From positions 1-23,475 of the forward strand of contig NZ_CASFWU010000040.1 in the NCBI RefSeq assembly GCF_949298305.1: a stretch of DNA of 23,475 bases, read 5' to 3'. Shown piece after piece: positions 15,444 to 21,679 of the stretch. Source of the DNA: an uncultured Bacteroides sp. Lineage in GTDB: Bacteria > Bacteroidota > Bacteroidia > Bacteroidales > Bacteroidaceae. A model generated the notes under the pieces. That model was given only the letters and a program-made list of their open reading frames with translations, ran no database searches and had not been told where the DNA came from. The position numbers and the translations under genes are program-made. Position 1 is the stretch's first letter, and each line of letters starts with the position of its first letter.

Positions 15444-17246
15444 TTATCTCACAGCAGGAGTTTCATAAATCAGCTCCATGTCATCAATGTACATCGTGCT
15501 GCCGGTACTTCCTGTAAAGTAGTCTCCGTATTTGCTTGAAGAGCAGACTATGATGAGGTAGTATTCGGCCTGCGGAGTGATGTCTTTATACTTCAGTTTG
15601 ACATTGAACTCTTTCCATTGGTTGTTGGTCGACATGGCTTCAGAGTCAGGCAGCTCACCGTAGGCAATGATGTTGTCGTCATTCTCAAAGTCAAAGAATG
15701 TAGACGTTTGGGTATTGTCCAACTGGTGGGGAGCTTTGGCCAGTGCTATATAGATGGAGCAGAGGTCGTCGGTATCTATTTCAGCCACGCCTTCCGGAGT
15801 GTTGTTGCCGCGGTAGTCAATCTTCCCACTGGTATATTGGAACCAGCCGTGCAGTGCCGAAGGACGTGACGTGAATTTTTGGCCGAAGTCTATCTTGGCA
15901 CCGTTCGTGCCGACCAGGCTGTTGAACTTTCCGGTGTAGAGGCTGGCCGCTGCAAATTTTCCAATACCAAAGGCCGAGGCATACTGCGATTTCAGTTCGG
16001 CAGACTTTCCTCCCGAAGTGTGTACAATCTCACTGTTGCCTTGCGTCGGGTTTACATTAACCAATGCGCCGGCTCCTGTGGTCGTACCGGGGTTGCTTGA
16101 ATCCCAGAAAGAGCCGGAAGCGGCATAGTCGCTTTCTGATACCGGGTACCAAGTCTTGCCACTCTTGTACCAGTCGTCCATATCTCCATTGGGCAGGAGA
16201 CTGGCGGTTTCGGTCGTAAAGTTGACGGCATCGCTTTTGAAGTTTGCGTCGCCTCCGCCGTTATAAGCCATCCGGTAGCTGTACTGAGTGCCCGGTTGGA
16301 GGTCGACTAAGGTCGCCTTGAATGCGTTCTCGCCGTCGGCCTGGGCTTCAACGCTTCTCCATTCTTCCTCGGAAGCCGCCTTGTATTCAAACGTCATGTT
16401 GGCGGCATCCAGTTCTGTCCCTTCTTCTACCGACTCAACGCTTCCTCTGACGTAGGCAAAGTAGCTCCAGGCGTTGGCCTGTTCAACACTCAGCTTGGTA
16501 GCGGCCTCGGTAGATACGTTGAAGGTGAAGGTATAGATGATTTCCGAACCGTCTACGGTGACGCTGGGTTTCTCGATTGAACCGCTTTCGGCCACCTTGA
16601 AGTTCAGAATGTAGTGCTTGCGGGCTTTTACACCGGTGATGGGGGTAGCCTGAGAAAAGGATTTTCCCGCATGGTTCACCACCGAGATGGTGGCCGTGAG
16701 GTCGGCAACGGGAAAGTAGCCGGATTTCAGTTCGTCGCCCATCTTGAAGCTGAGTTCGCCCACGCCTTCCTGGGCCGATTTGACGGTGGCCGTGGCCGAC
16801 CGGAAGGCGTCGATGAAGGACTGGTCGTAGTTGACGGTCACTTTTACGTTGGCCAGCGTGCAGGTGATGTTGGCGGTCACTTCCTTTCCCGTCTGCACGG
16901 TTATCTGCTGGCTTCCGGCATAGTAAGGGATGTCGAAGCCGGACTCCGAACCGTCGAAGCCGTTGGAAGAGGCTTTGACGGTGTAAGTTCCTGCGGCCAG
17001 ACGGATTTGTTTGCCGGACAGGGTTTCCCAGTCGTCCGTGCTTTCCACCACTTCGTCCTTGCTGTTCACAATCTGCAGGGCTATCTGCTTGGGGTTGTAC
17101 TCGTCGGCTATGCGGGTATCTACGTAGGCGTTGGTGCCGACTTCAATGCGCAGGTAGCCTACATTGCCCTCCAAATCATCCTGCTGGCAGGATGTCATGC
17201 CCAAAACTGCCAGTGCTGTGATGAGGAATAAATATATCTTTTTCAT
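15444..17246 (-). CDS. lipoprotein with DUF4493, FN3-like and PCMD domains
   Basis: 600 residues. The signal ends in GMTSC with Cys20, followed by QQDDLEG. The acidic pair at +3/+4 resembles the Bacteroidota surface lipoprotein export signal. The DUF4493 domain (about 28-225) shows GTYTVKASSNG near 86, IPYYAGSQQ near 106, and CTLANVKVTVNYDQSF near 129. An FN3-like domain (about 238-345) includes LQPGTQYSYRMAYNG. The PCMD domain (about 350-600) starts LPNGDMDDWY and ends with SSKYGDYFTGSTGS and IDDMELIYE. It is likely an elongated outer-membrane-anchored protein with its PCMD tip away from the membrane. The 5' third is GC-rich and the rest markedly richer in A+T. It is third in the operon, six bp after the preceding gene. 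Ligand and function unknown. Confidence 0.9.
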   Translation of the reverse strand: MKKIYLFLITALAVLGMTSCQQDDLEGNVGYLRIEVGTNAYVDTRIADEYNPKQIALQIVNSKDEVVESTDDWETLSGKQIRLAAGTYTVKASSNGFDGSESGFDIPYYAGSQQITVQTGKEVTANITCTLANVKVTVNYDQSFIDAFRSATATVKSAQEGVGELSFKMGDELKSGYFPVADLTATISVVNHAGKSFSQATPITGVKARKHYILNFKVAESGSIEKPSVTVDGSEIIYTFTFNVSTEAATKLSVEQANAWSYFAYVRGSVESVEEGTELDAANMTFEYKAASEEEWRSVEAQADGENAFKATLVDLQPGTQYSYRMAYNGGGDANFKSDAVNFTTETASLLPNGDMDDWYKSGKTWYPVSESDYAASGSFWDSSNPGTTTGAGALVNVNPTQGNSEIVHTSGGKSAELKSQYASAFGIGKFAAASLYTGKFNSLVGTNGAKIDFGQKFTSRPSALHGWFQYTSGKIDYRGNNTPEGVAEIDTDDLCSIYIALAKAPHQLDNTQTSTFFDFENDDNIIAYGELPDSEAMSTNNQWKEFNVKLKYKDITPQAEYYLIIVCSSSKYGDYFTGSTGSTMYIDDMELIYETPAVR

Positions 17247-17252
17247 TGCCGT

Positions 17253-18536
17253 TTATTCGTTTATCGTTACTTTAAACACACCGCTTGCTTCTTCTCCGTT
17301 TTTGTCCGTTACGGTGATATGGAACTCGTGCTGCTTTCCTGAATCGGTCGCTCCTGTCATGTCAAGGAAAGTAAAGAATGCCCCGATGGGGAAAGTGTAT
17401 TCCTTGGTTCCATTCGTGGGGGCAGAGCTGCCTACGGTAGCAACCAGGTTGCCGAAATCTTCGTTGTCAATCAAGTTGACGCCTCCGTTCTCAGCCAGGA
17501 AACTTTGTCCGTCCATCGTCAGGTCTACCAGGATTGCCTGGAAAGCGTCGTTACCCGCAGTTATTGTTACGATTATCTTGTCCAATCCGGCTTCGGAGGC
17601 GATGTAGGCGTCTGCGCTGGCAGGCGCGTTTCCTGCACTTATTGAGTAAGTGACATCTGCGGGCAGGTTGAGCGTTACGTCTCCTCCTATCGGCGGCTCA
17701 GGACCCCCGCCCGGCCCAGTTGTCGGTATTTCCACCGATTCGCTTTCGTCCTCAAACGTAATGTTGGTTGTAATGTCGATGCCTGTCAGCTCTCCCGTCG
17801 AGGATTCTACGGTGCCCATGTTGATTTCCAGCGCGTCGCCGCCGGTGAAGGCGTCGCCCACCTCTTCATATTTGTCCGCCGCGTCCTCCTTCTTGAACAC
17901 GCGTCTCTCGCTCACGCTGTTGCCCTGTACAGTCACCGCCCGGATGTTGACGGTGATGCTGGTGATGTTCTCGCCGAAGTACCAGTAGACGGGGGCGGGG
18001 TTCAGGTCGCTTTCGGTGTAGGAGAGGGCTGTCTCGGTGCCGTCGTCCACGGTGATGGTCCACGTGCTGAAGGCGGCCTTGAAGTCATCGCCGTACTTCA
18101 TCTGTATGCGGCTGTTGGCCATGCGGCAGACGACGTCCACTTCGCTCGTGATGCCCTTGCTCACGGTGATGTCGGTGCTGCCCGCGTAGTAGGGGTTCTC
18201 CATCTTCTTTTGCAGTTCGCCGGGCGTGTGCGAGCTCACGGTGTAGTTTCCTACGGGGACGGAGATGGTCGAGGGGACTTCGTCCAGGGTGGCGTATTCC
18301 TTCAGCACGTCGGCCGTTTCGGCGCTGGTGCCCTGAATGGTTACGGGGAAGTTGTTGGTGGCCACCGTTTCTTCGGCACGGGTCTGCGAGACGGGCTGCT
18401 TCACACTGATTCCCAGTTCCACTGAGCCCATGTCCTGCTTGTCCACCAGGCTGCCGGTCAGTTCGTTCTTCATTTCGCACGAGGCCAGGCTGAGGATGGC
18501 TGCCGTGCTCAAGGCTATGATATTGATAAGTTTCAT
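17253..18536 (-). CDS. DUF4493 lipoprotein with linker and C-terminal Ig-like domain
   Basis: 427 residues. Signal ends LASC with Cys20, followed by EMKNE. The DUF4493 domain (about 35-245) shows GNYTVSSHTPG near 96, NPYYAGSTDITV near 114, and CRMANSRIQMKYGDDF near 137. A flexible Gly/Pro linker (PTTGPGGGPEPPIGG, about 271-285) follows an acidic strand. A C-terminal Ig-like domain (about 286-427) ends HEFHITVTDKNGEEASGVFKV, which resembles cadherin- or PKD-like final strands. There is no PCMD domain. The section after the DUF4493 domain is lower in G+C than the section encoding it. It is second in the operon, 38 bp after the first gene across an A+T-rich spacer. The linker suggests a projecting domain on the outside of the cell. 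Specific function is not known. Confidence 0.87.
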   Translation of the reverse strand: MKLINIIALSTAAILSLASCEMKNELTGSLVDKQDMGSVELGISVKQPVSQTRAEETVATNNFPVTIQGTSAETADVLKEYATLDEVPSTISVPVGNYTVSSHTPGELQKKMENPYYAGSTDITVSKGITSEVDVVCRMANSRIQMKYGDDFKAAFSTWTITVDDGTETALSYTESDLNPAPVYWYFGENITSITVNIRAVTVQGNSVSERRVFKKEDAADKYEEVGDAFTGGDALEINMGTVESSTGELTGIDITTNITFEDESESVEIPTTGPGGGPEPPIGGDVTLNLPADVTYSISAGNAPASADAYIASEAGLDKIIVTITAGNDAFQAILVDLTMDGQSFLAENGGVNLIDNEDFGNLVATVGSSAPTNGTKEYTFPIGAFFTFLDMTGATDSGKQHEFHITVTDKNGEEASGVFKVTINE

Positions 18537-18574
18537 AAACTGTCTGCTTTATAATATAAATAAGGTATAAGGGA

Positions 18575-19354
18575 TTAGAGCCACTCGGACGGGACTTCGA
18601 TGTCTATCTCTTCGTCGTCGGTCGTTTCGTCCACGGTGACGGTGATGCCCAGGCCGCCGTTGTTGTCCTGCGGGGCGATGTTCAGGGTCCACGACTTGCC
18701 GGGAGCCAGCGTGTAGGTCTTTTCCACGGTGGCCGACTTGGAGTCGCTGAGGCGGGTGACGTTGATGGTGGCCTTCACGGTCTCGCCCTGCGCGTTCACT
18801 TTCAGGTACCACGGTTCGGTGTCGTCCTTCTGCCAGATGGCACTGCCGCCGACCTCTGTCAGTGCCGCCGTCTCGTAGACCACGGAATAGTTGCTGAAGT
18901 ATTCGGACATGTTGGTGGCGAAATTGACCTTCACCTTGCCGCAGGTGGGGTTGCATTCCACGGTTATGTTCTGCACTTCCTCGCCTTCCACGATGAAGCT
19001 TTTTTCTCCCGCTACATAGAAGCCGTCGCGCGAGGCGTTGCTTTCGGTGCCGTAGAAGGCCTTCAGGGTGTACGAGCCGTTGTTGAGGCTGATTCTATCG
19101 GGCTTTTCGGCGTAGAGAAATTCGTTGACGATGCCTCCGTCATGATTCAGTATCTGCACCGTGTAGTTGCTTACATCGGCGTATGAGCTTTCGTTGACAG
19201 CTCTGGTGAAAGCCGCGTTGGCGGTTACGCCCAGGCTGATGCTTCCCGTCCCGTCGGTGCACTCAGGGTCTTGGGGTGAGGAACAGGAAGTTCCCATCAG
19301 ACATAAGGATGCCATGCATCCCATCAGAAGTTTCTTGAAGTCGGTTATTTTCAT
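18575..19354 (-). CDS. DUF4493 lipoprotein, first gene of the envelope operon
   Basis: 259 residues. The signal ends in MGTSC with Cys24, then SSPQDPE. The DUF4493 domain fills the rest: TGSISLGVTANAAFTRA, NGSYTLKAFYG near 90, GFYVAGEKSFIVEGEEV, and a Cys-containing element ECNPTCGKVKVNFATN that matches the C..AN strand of its paralogues. The C-terminus ends in an acidic Thr/Asp-rich stretch (VDETTDDEEIDIEVPSEWL). It has neither an FN3 nor a PCMD module, so it is a minimal member. The ATG at 19354 starts the signal peptide and follows a promoter-like element by about 85 bp. The neighbouring AraC gene on the other strand is the likely regulator of this gene and those after it. Confidence 0.88.
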   Translation of the reverse strand: MKITDFKKLLMGCMASLCLMGTSCSSPQDPECTDGTGSISLGVTANAAFTRAVNESSYADVSNYTVQILNHDGGIVNEFLYAEKPDRISLNNGSYTLKAFYGTESNASRDGFYVAGEKSFIVEGEEVQNITVECNPTCGKVKVNFATNMSEYFSNYSVVYETAALTEVGGSAIWQKDDTEPWYLKVNAQGETVKATINVTRLSDSKSATVEKTYTLAPGKSWTLNIAPQDNNGGLGITVTVDETTDDEEIDIEVPSEWL

Positions 19355-19395
19355 ATCACATGTTTGAATTGATTCTGTCGGTCGGGTCGTGATGG

Positions 19396-19410
19396 AAGCC
19401 GTGACGGCTT
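19396..19410 (-). promoter_or_regulatory. small hairpin in the operon leader
   Basis: AAGCCG and CGGCTT form a 6-bp stem with a 3-base loop, inside the predicted leader of the DUF4493/PCMD operon. It could affect mRNA stability. Next to it, ACATTTC occurs twice 8 bp apart (19414-19420 and 19422-19428), just downstream of the predicted transcript start, a possible protein-binding direct repeat. Confidence 0.35.
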
Positions 19411-19439
19411 GTTACATTTCCACATTTCATTTCGGGCTG

Positions 19440-19470
19440 CAAAGTAACTCATTTCTTGCGTCCTGTACAA
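19440..19470 (-). promoter_or_regulatory. probable promoter of the DUF4493/PCMD operon
   Basis: On the minus strand TTACTTTG (19440-19447) matches five of six fixed bases of the -7 consensus, with TTG (19468-19470) 20 bp upstream as the -33 element. It lies 85 bp before the first ATG. The imperfect -7 suits a promoter needing an activator. Confidence 0.5.
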
Positions 19471-19573
19471 GGTCTGTTTCTTTTATTTTTGTTCTGTTTT
19501 TCATTTTGTTTCCTCTGTTTCTGCTGTAAACTGGTTATATGCAAGCCTGCCCGGGAAGATATCTTTGTTTTTA

Positions 19574-19604
19574 TTTGTCTATTCTTCAAATAAGTGTATC
19601 TTTG
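19574..19604 (+). promoter_or_regulatory. promoter of the second AraC regulator gene
   Basis: TTTG (19574-19577), then exactly 19 bp, then TATCTTTG (19597-19604) is a full-consensus Bacteroidota promoter. The predicted start near 19611 gives a leader of about 23 bases. A second perfect TATCTTTG at 19560-19567 lacks a good -33 element, and TATCTTTT at 19611-19618 is a near match, so start sites may be multiple. Confidence 0.8.
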
Positions 19605-19633
19605 CGACTGTATCTTTTACAGACAAACGCGCG

Positions 19634-20488
19634 ATGGAAAGGAACAGACAGAAAGAACTGCCCAAGGTGGACCTGCCGGAGCCCTGGCTGGCCGGCACCG
19701 ATATTGACCCGAAACTGCTGAACCTGTATGCTGACTTCCCGGTGAGGCTGAAGTGCGAGATGGTTATCCTTTGCCGGGGCGGGGAGGTGGAGGCTTCGGT
19801 CAACCTGAACCGCATTGCGGTACATGCCGACTCGCTGGTGGTGCTGACGCCCGGCACCATCTTCCAGGTGCATCGGGTGGACGAAGACCTGAAAATCTAT
19901 TTCCTGGGCTTCTCTTCCGAATATGTCAAGGGGAACTGCTCCAAGCACCTCATTGAGGCTTGCCGCCTCTCGTCGGAGTGCGCCGTGCTGCCGATTGGCG
20001 CCGGTACGGCCGCCTGGCTGGAGGACAGCTACAGGCTGATGATACGCCTCTATGCGTCGCTGGACGAGAAGGGACGCGCCGCTGTCATTGACAATCTTTT
20101 TGCCGACATCCACCTGGGCATCCACATGCTCTGCCGCAACACCGGCGGCGGGCCGGAGGAGCTGACCAAGAACAAGCAGCTCTTCCGCAGCTTTGCGCGG
20201 CTCGTGACCCTGAACTATGCCCACACCCGACAGGTGACGTGGTATGCCGAACAGTTGCAGGTGAGCCACGCCTACCTGTGCAGTGTGGTGAAGGAGGTGT
20301 CGGGCACCACCTGCACCGACATTATCTCGTCCATGGTCATCATGGATGCCAAGTCGCAGCTGAAGCTGACGGACGCCTCTGTACAGGCCATCTCGGATTC
20401 GCTGAACTTTGCCAACATTTCCTTCTTCGGCAAATACTTCAAGCGCTATGTGGGGATGAGCCCGCTGGAGTACAGGCTGAAGGGCTGA
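19634..20488 (+). CDS. AraC-family transcriptional regulator, divergent from the DUF4493/PCMD operon
   Basis: 284 residues. The N-terminal half (about 35-165) is a cupin-like beta domain (VRLKCEMVILCRGGEVEASV, LVVLTPGTIFQVHRV) typical of AraC sensors; no ligand motif was recognised. The C-terminal half (about 185-283) is the AraC/XylS double HTH: QVTWYAEQLQVSHAYLCSVV, then VQAISDSLNFANISFFGKYFK and GMSPLEYRL. The ATG at 19634 is chosen because it lies 30 bp after a full-consensus promoter; starting further up at 19565 would put the start before the transcript start. Its HTH_18 domain shares LNF.N.SFFGKYFK with the regulator at 6744-7655, pointing to one subfamily. It probably controls the operon transcribed away from it, with 279 bp of shared regulatory DNA between them. 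The signal sensed is unknown. Confidence 0.92.
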   Translation: MERNRQKELPKVDLPEPWLAGTDIDPKLLNLYADFPVRLKCEMVILCRGGEVEASVNLNRIAVHADSLVVLTPGTIFQVHRVDEDLKIYFLGFSSEYVKGNCSKHLIEACRLSSECAVLPIGAGTAAWLEDSYRLMIRLYASLDEKGRAAVIDNLFADIHLGIHMLCRNTGGGPEELTKNKQLFRSFARLVTLNYAHTRQVTWYAEQLQVSHAYLCSVVKEVSGTTCTDIISSMVIMDAKSQLKLTDASVQAISDSLNFANISFFGKYFKRYVGMSPLEYRLKG

Positions 20489-21067
20489 CGCGACGCTCTT
20501 ACGTGCGCGGTGCGAAGAGACTTGGCAAAATGTCATTTTGTATTTCCCGATGGCTCAGAATGCGATATTTCCGTCCGTAGGGCCGGTCGCGCCGATTTTT
20601 GCAGGAGAATTTCCGTATCGTGTTGGCCGACAGCGGCGTATCGAAATGTTTACATTTGAAATAGAGCCGGAAGACCTTCTTCCTGCCGGGCGGAGGCGCA
20701 TTTCAGGCGCGTAGCCGGCACTTCGGGCGGACGGAGCAGGCATCCCTGTCGGACCGTGCAAGCGTCCTGCCTCGTCCGTGCAAGCATACGCGCCGCTTCG
20801 TGCAGGCGTTTTCCACGCCGAAAAGGGGTGGAAAACAGCTTTTTTCTGCATATCTATGCGCTTTTTACGCCAGATTCCTCCGGTTTTGCTTCCTGTTTCG
20901 GCTCTGATGACGGGAGGGCCTGTTGCCGGAAAGTCCGTTTTGCTGTCATTCTGTAAGTAAAACGGGCGGTCCGGAAACTTTGTGCTGCGGCTCTCCTTAT
21001 GCGCGCCCTCCGGTAGGGGCTGCCGCAGGCCGTACCTCGGCAGCGTGGGCGCACGCAGGCCGTGTGC
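20489..21067. other. gene-free convergent region between the second AraC gene and the rpsO terminator
   Basis: Nothing coding is supported in these 579 bp: the open frames are short, unlike any family, and lack promoters. Two palindromes are visible. CAAAATG-T-CATTTTG (20526-20540) is close to the regulator stop codon and may take part in ending its transcript. AAATGT-TT-ACATTT lies at 20644-20657. The 22-bp-periodic repeat block is described separately. Confidence 0.6.
20735..20822. repeat. 22-bp-periodic imperfect tandem repeat, block B (four units)
   Basis: Unit starts at 20735, 20757, 20779 and 20801 are exactly 22 bp apart and read AGCAGGCA, TGCAAGCG, TGCAAGCA and TGCAGGCG. The first three units end in CG at the same phase. 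A weaker match (AGCCGGCA) falls one period earlier at 20713. The core and the step match block A at 7825-7934, and both blocks lie between convergent genes, downstream of an AraC gene. Confidence 0.7.
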
Positions 21068-21114
21068 AAAAAAGAAAAGAGGACATGTCCGGGCGGACAC
21101 ATCCTCTTTCTTTT
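21068..21114 (-). terminator. rho-independent terminator of rpsO
   Basis: On the minus strand a long stem (AAAAGAAAGAGGATGTGTCC, loop GCCC, then GGACATGTCCTC and a T-rich tail) pairs along about 20 bp with two G-U pairs and one bulge. A T run follows the stem. It begins 22 bp after the rpsO stop codon. Confidence 0.85.
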
Positions 21115-21135
21115 GGCATTCCGGCGGCAAGCAGA

Positions 21136-21405
21136 TTACTTGCGCAGACCCAGTTCCTTGACAATGGCACGGTAGCGCACGATGTCGCGGTTCTTCAGGT
21201 AAGTCAGCAGCGCGCGGCGCTTTCCTACCAACATTGTCAGGGCTCTTTCAGTACTATAATCCTTTCTGTTGAGCTTCATGTGCTCAGTCAGACGAGCAAT
21301 ACGGTAGGAAAATAATGCCACCTGAGACTCAACCGATCCGGTGTCAGTATTAGACTTTCCGTACTTGCCGAAGATTTCTTGCTTTTTAGCAGCGTCTAAA
21401 TACAT
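21136..21405 (-). CDS. rpsO: 30S ribosomal protein S15
   Basis: 89 residues, exactly the usual length. It binds the central domain of 16S rRNA early in small-subunit assembly and contributes to an intersubunit bridge. Family landmarks are present: the N-terminal helix (KKQEIFGKYGKS), TDTGSVESQVALFSYRI with the conserved Thr-Gly-Ser, LTEHMKLNRKDYSTERALTML for the rRNA-contact loop (the usual H..D.SRR..L is here KDYSTER), then KRRALLTYLK and a C-terminal YRAIVKELGLRK. The ATG at 21405 follows a clean promoter by about 45 bp, leaving a leader of roughly 40 bases. It is transcribed alone, away from typA, and ends in a strong terminator. In E. coli S15 represses its own translation; no such structure was demonstrated here. 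Confidence 0.98.
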   Translation of the reverse strand: MYLDAAKKQEIFGKYGKSNTDTGSVESQVALFSYRIARLTEHMKLNRKDYSTERALTMLVGKRRALLTYLKNRDIVRYRAIVKELGLRK

Positions 21406-21450
21406 AAATGTTTTGAATTAAAAGGTTGATAAAATTCTCTTTCGAGGCCG

Positions 21451-21480
21451 CAAAGGTAAGCATTGTTTTCGATATGGCAA
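21451..21480 (-). promoter_or_regulatory. rpsO promoter
   Basis: On the minus strand TTG (21478-21480), 19 bp, then TACCTTTG (21451-21458) is a consensus Bacteroidota promoter. The start is predicted near 21444. Confidence 0.8.
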
Positions 21481-21646
21481 TGAGTTTCAGGCGAAAAAGT
21501 GTCCCGCTCCCGCTCTTTTTGTCCTTCCGGGCAGAAACGGCTCCGAAAACCGGCCTGCTTTTCTGCGGGGCGTCTCCGCACGGCCCTTTCCCTGCCGGCA
21601 ACTCCACTTTTTGACAAATGCCGGACGTTAATCGCAAAAAATACGT

Positions 21647-21654
21647 TATCTTTG
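21647..21654 (+). promoter_or_regulatory. -7 promoter element of typA
   Basis: TATCTTTG is a perfect -7 element 25 bp before the typA ATG, predicting a start near 21661 and a short leader of about 19 bases. No TTG is found at the usual -33 spacing. Confidence 0.7.
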
Positions 21655-21679
21655 CACCCTGAAAATAATAGGTATTCGT

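Noticed and set aside
9871..19354. Polysaccharide utilisation (Sus-type) locus
   Set aside because: No SusC-like TonB-dependent transporter, SusD-like protein, glycoside hydrolase or hybrid sensor is encoded, although the lipoprotein-rich operon at first suggests one.
9871..19354. FimA/Mfa-type fimbrial operon
   Set aside because: The lipoproteins are small to large and Bacteroidales-specific, but their conserved elements match DUF4493 and PCMD better than fimbrillin, and no clear anchor or tip gene was recognised. A distant structural link remains possible.
19355..19633. Invertible (phase-variable) promoter between the second AraC gene and the envelope operon
   Set aside because: No pair of long inverted repeats flanks the promoters, and no invertase gene is nearby; only a short 6-bp hairpin was found.
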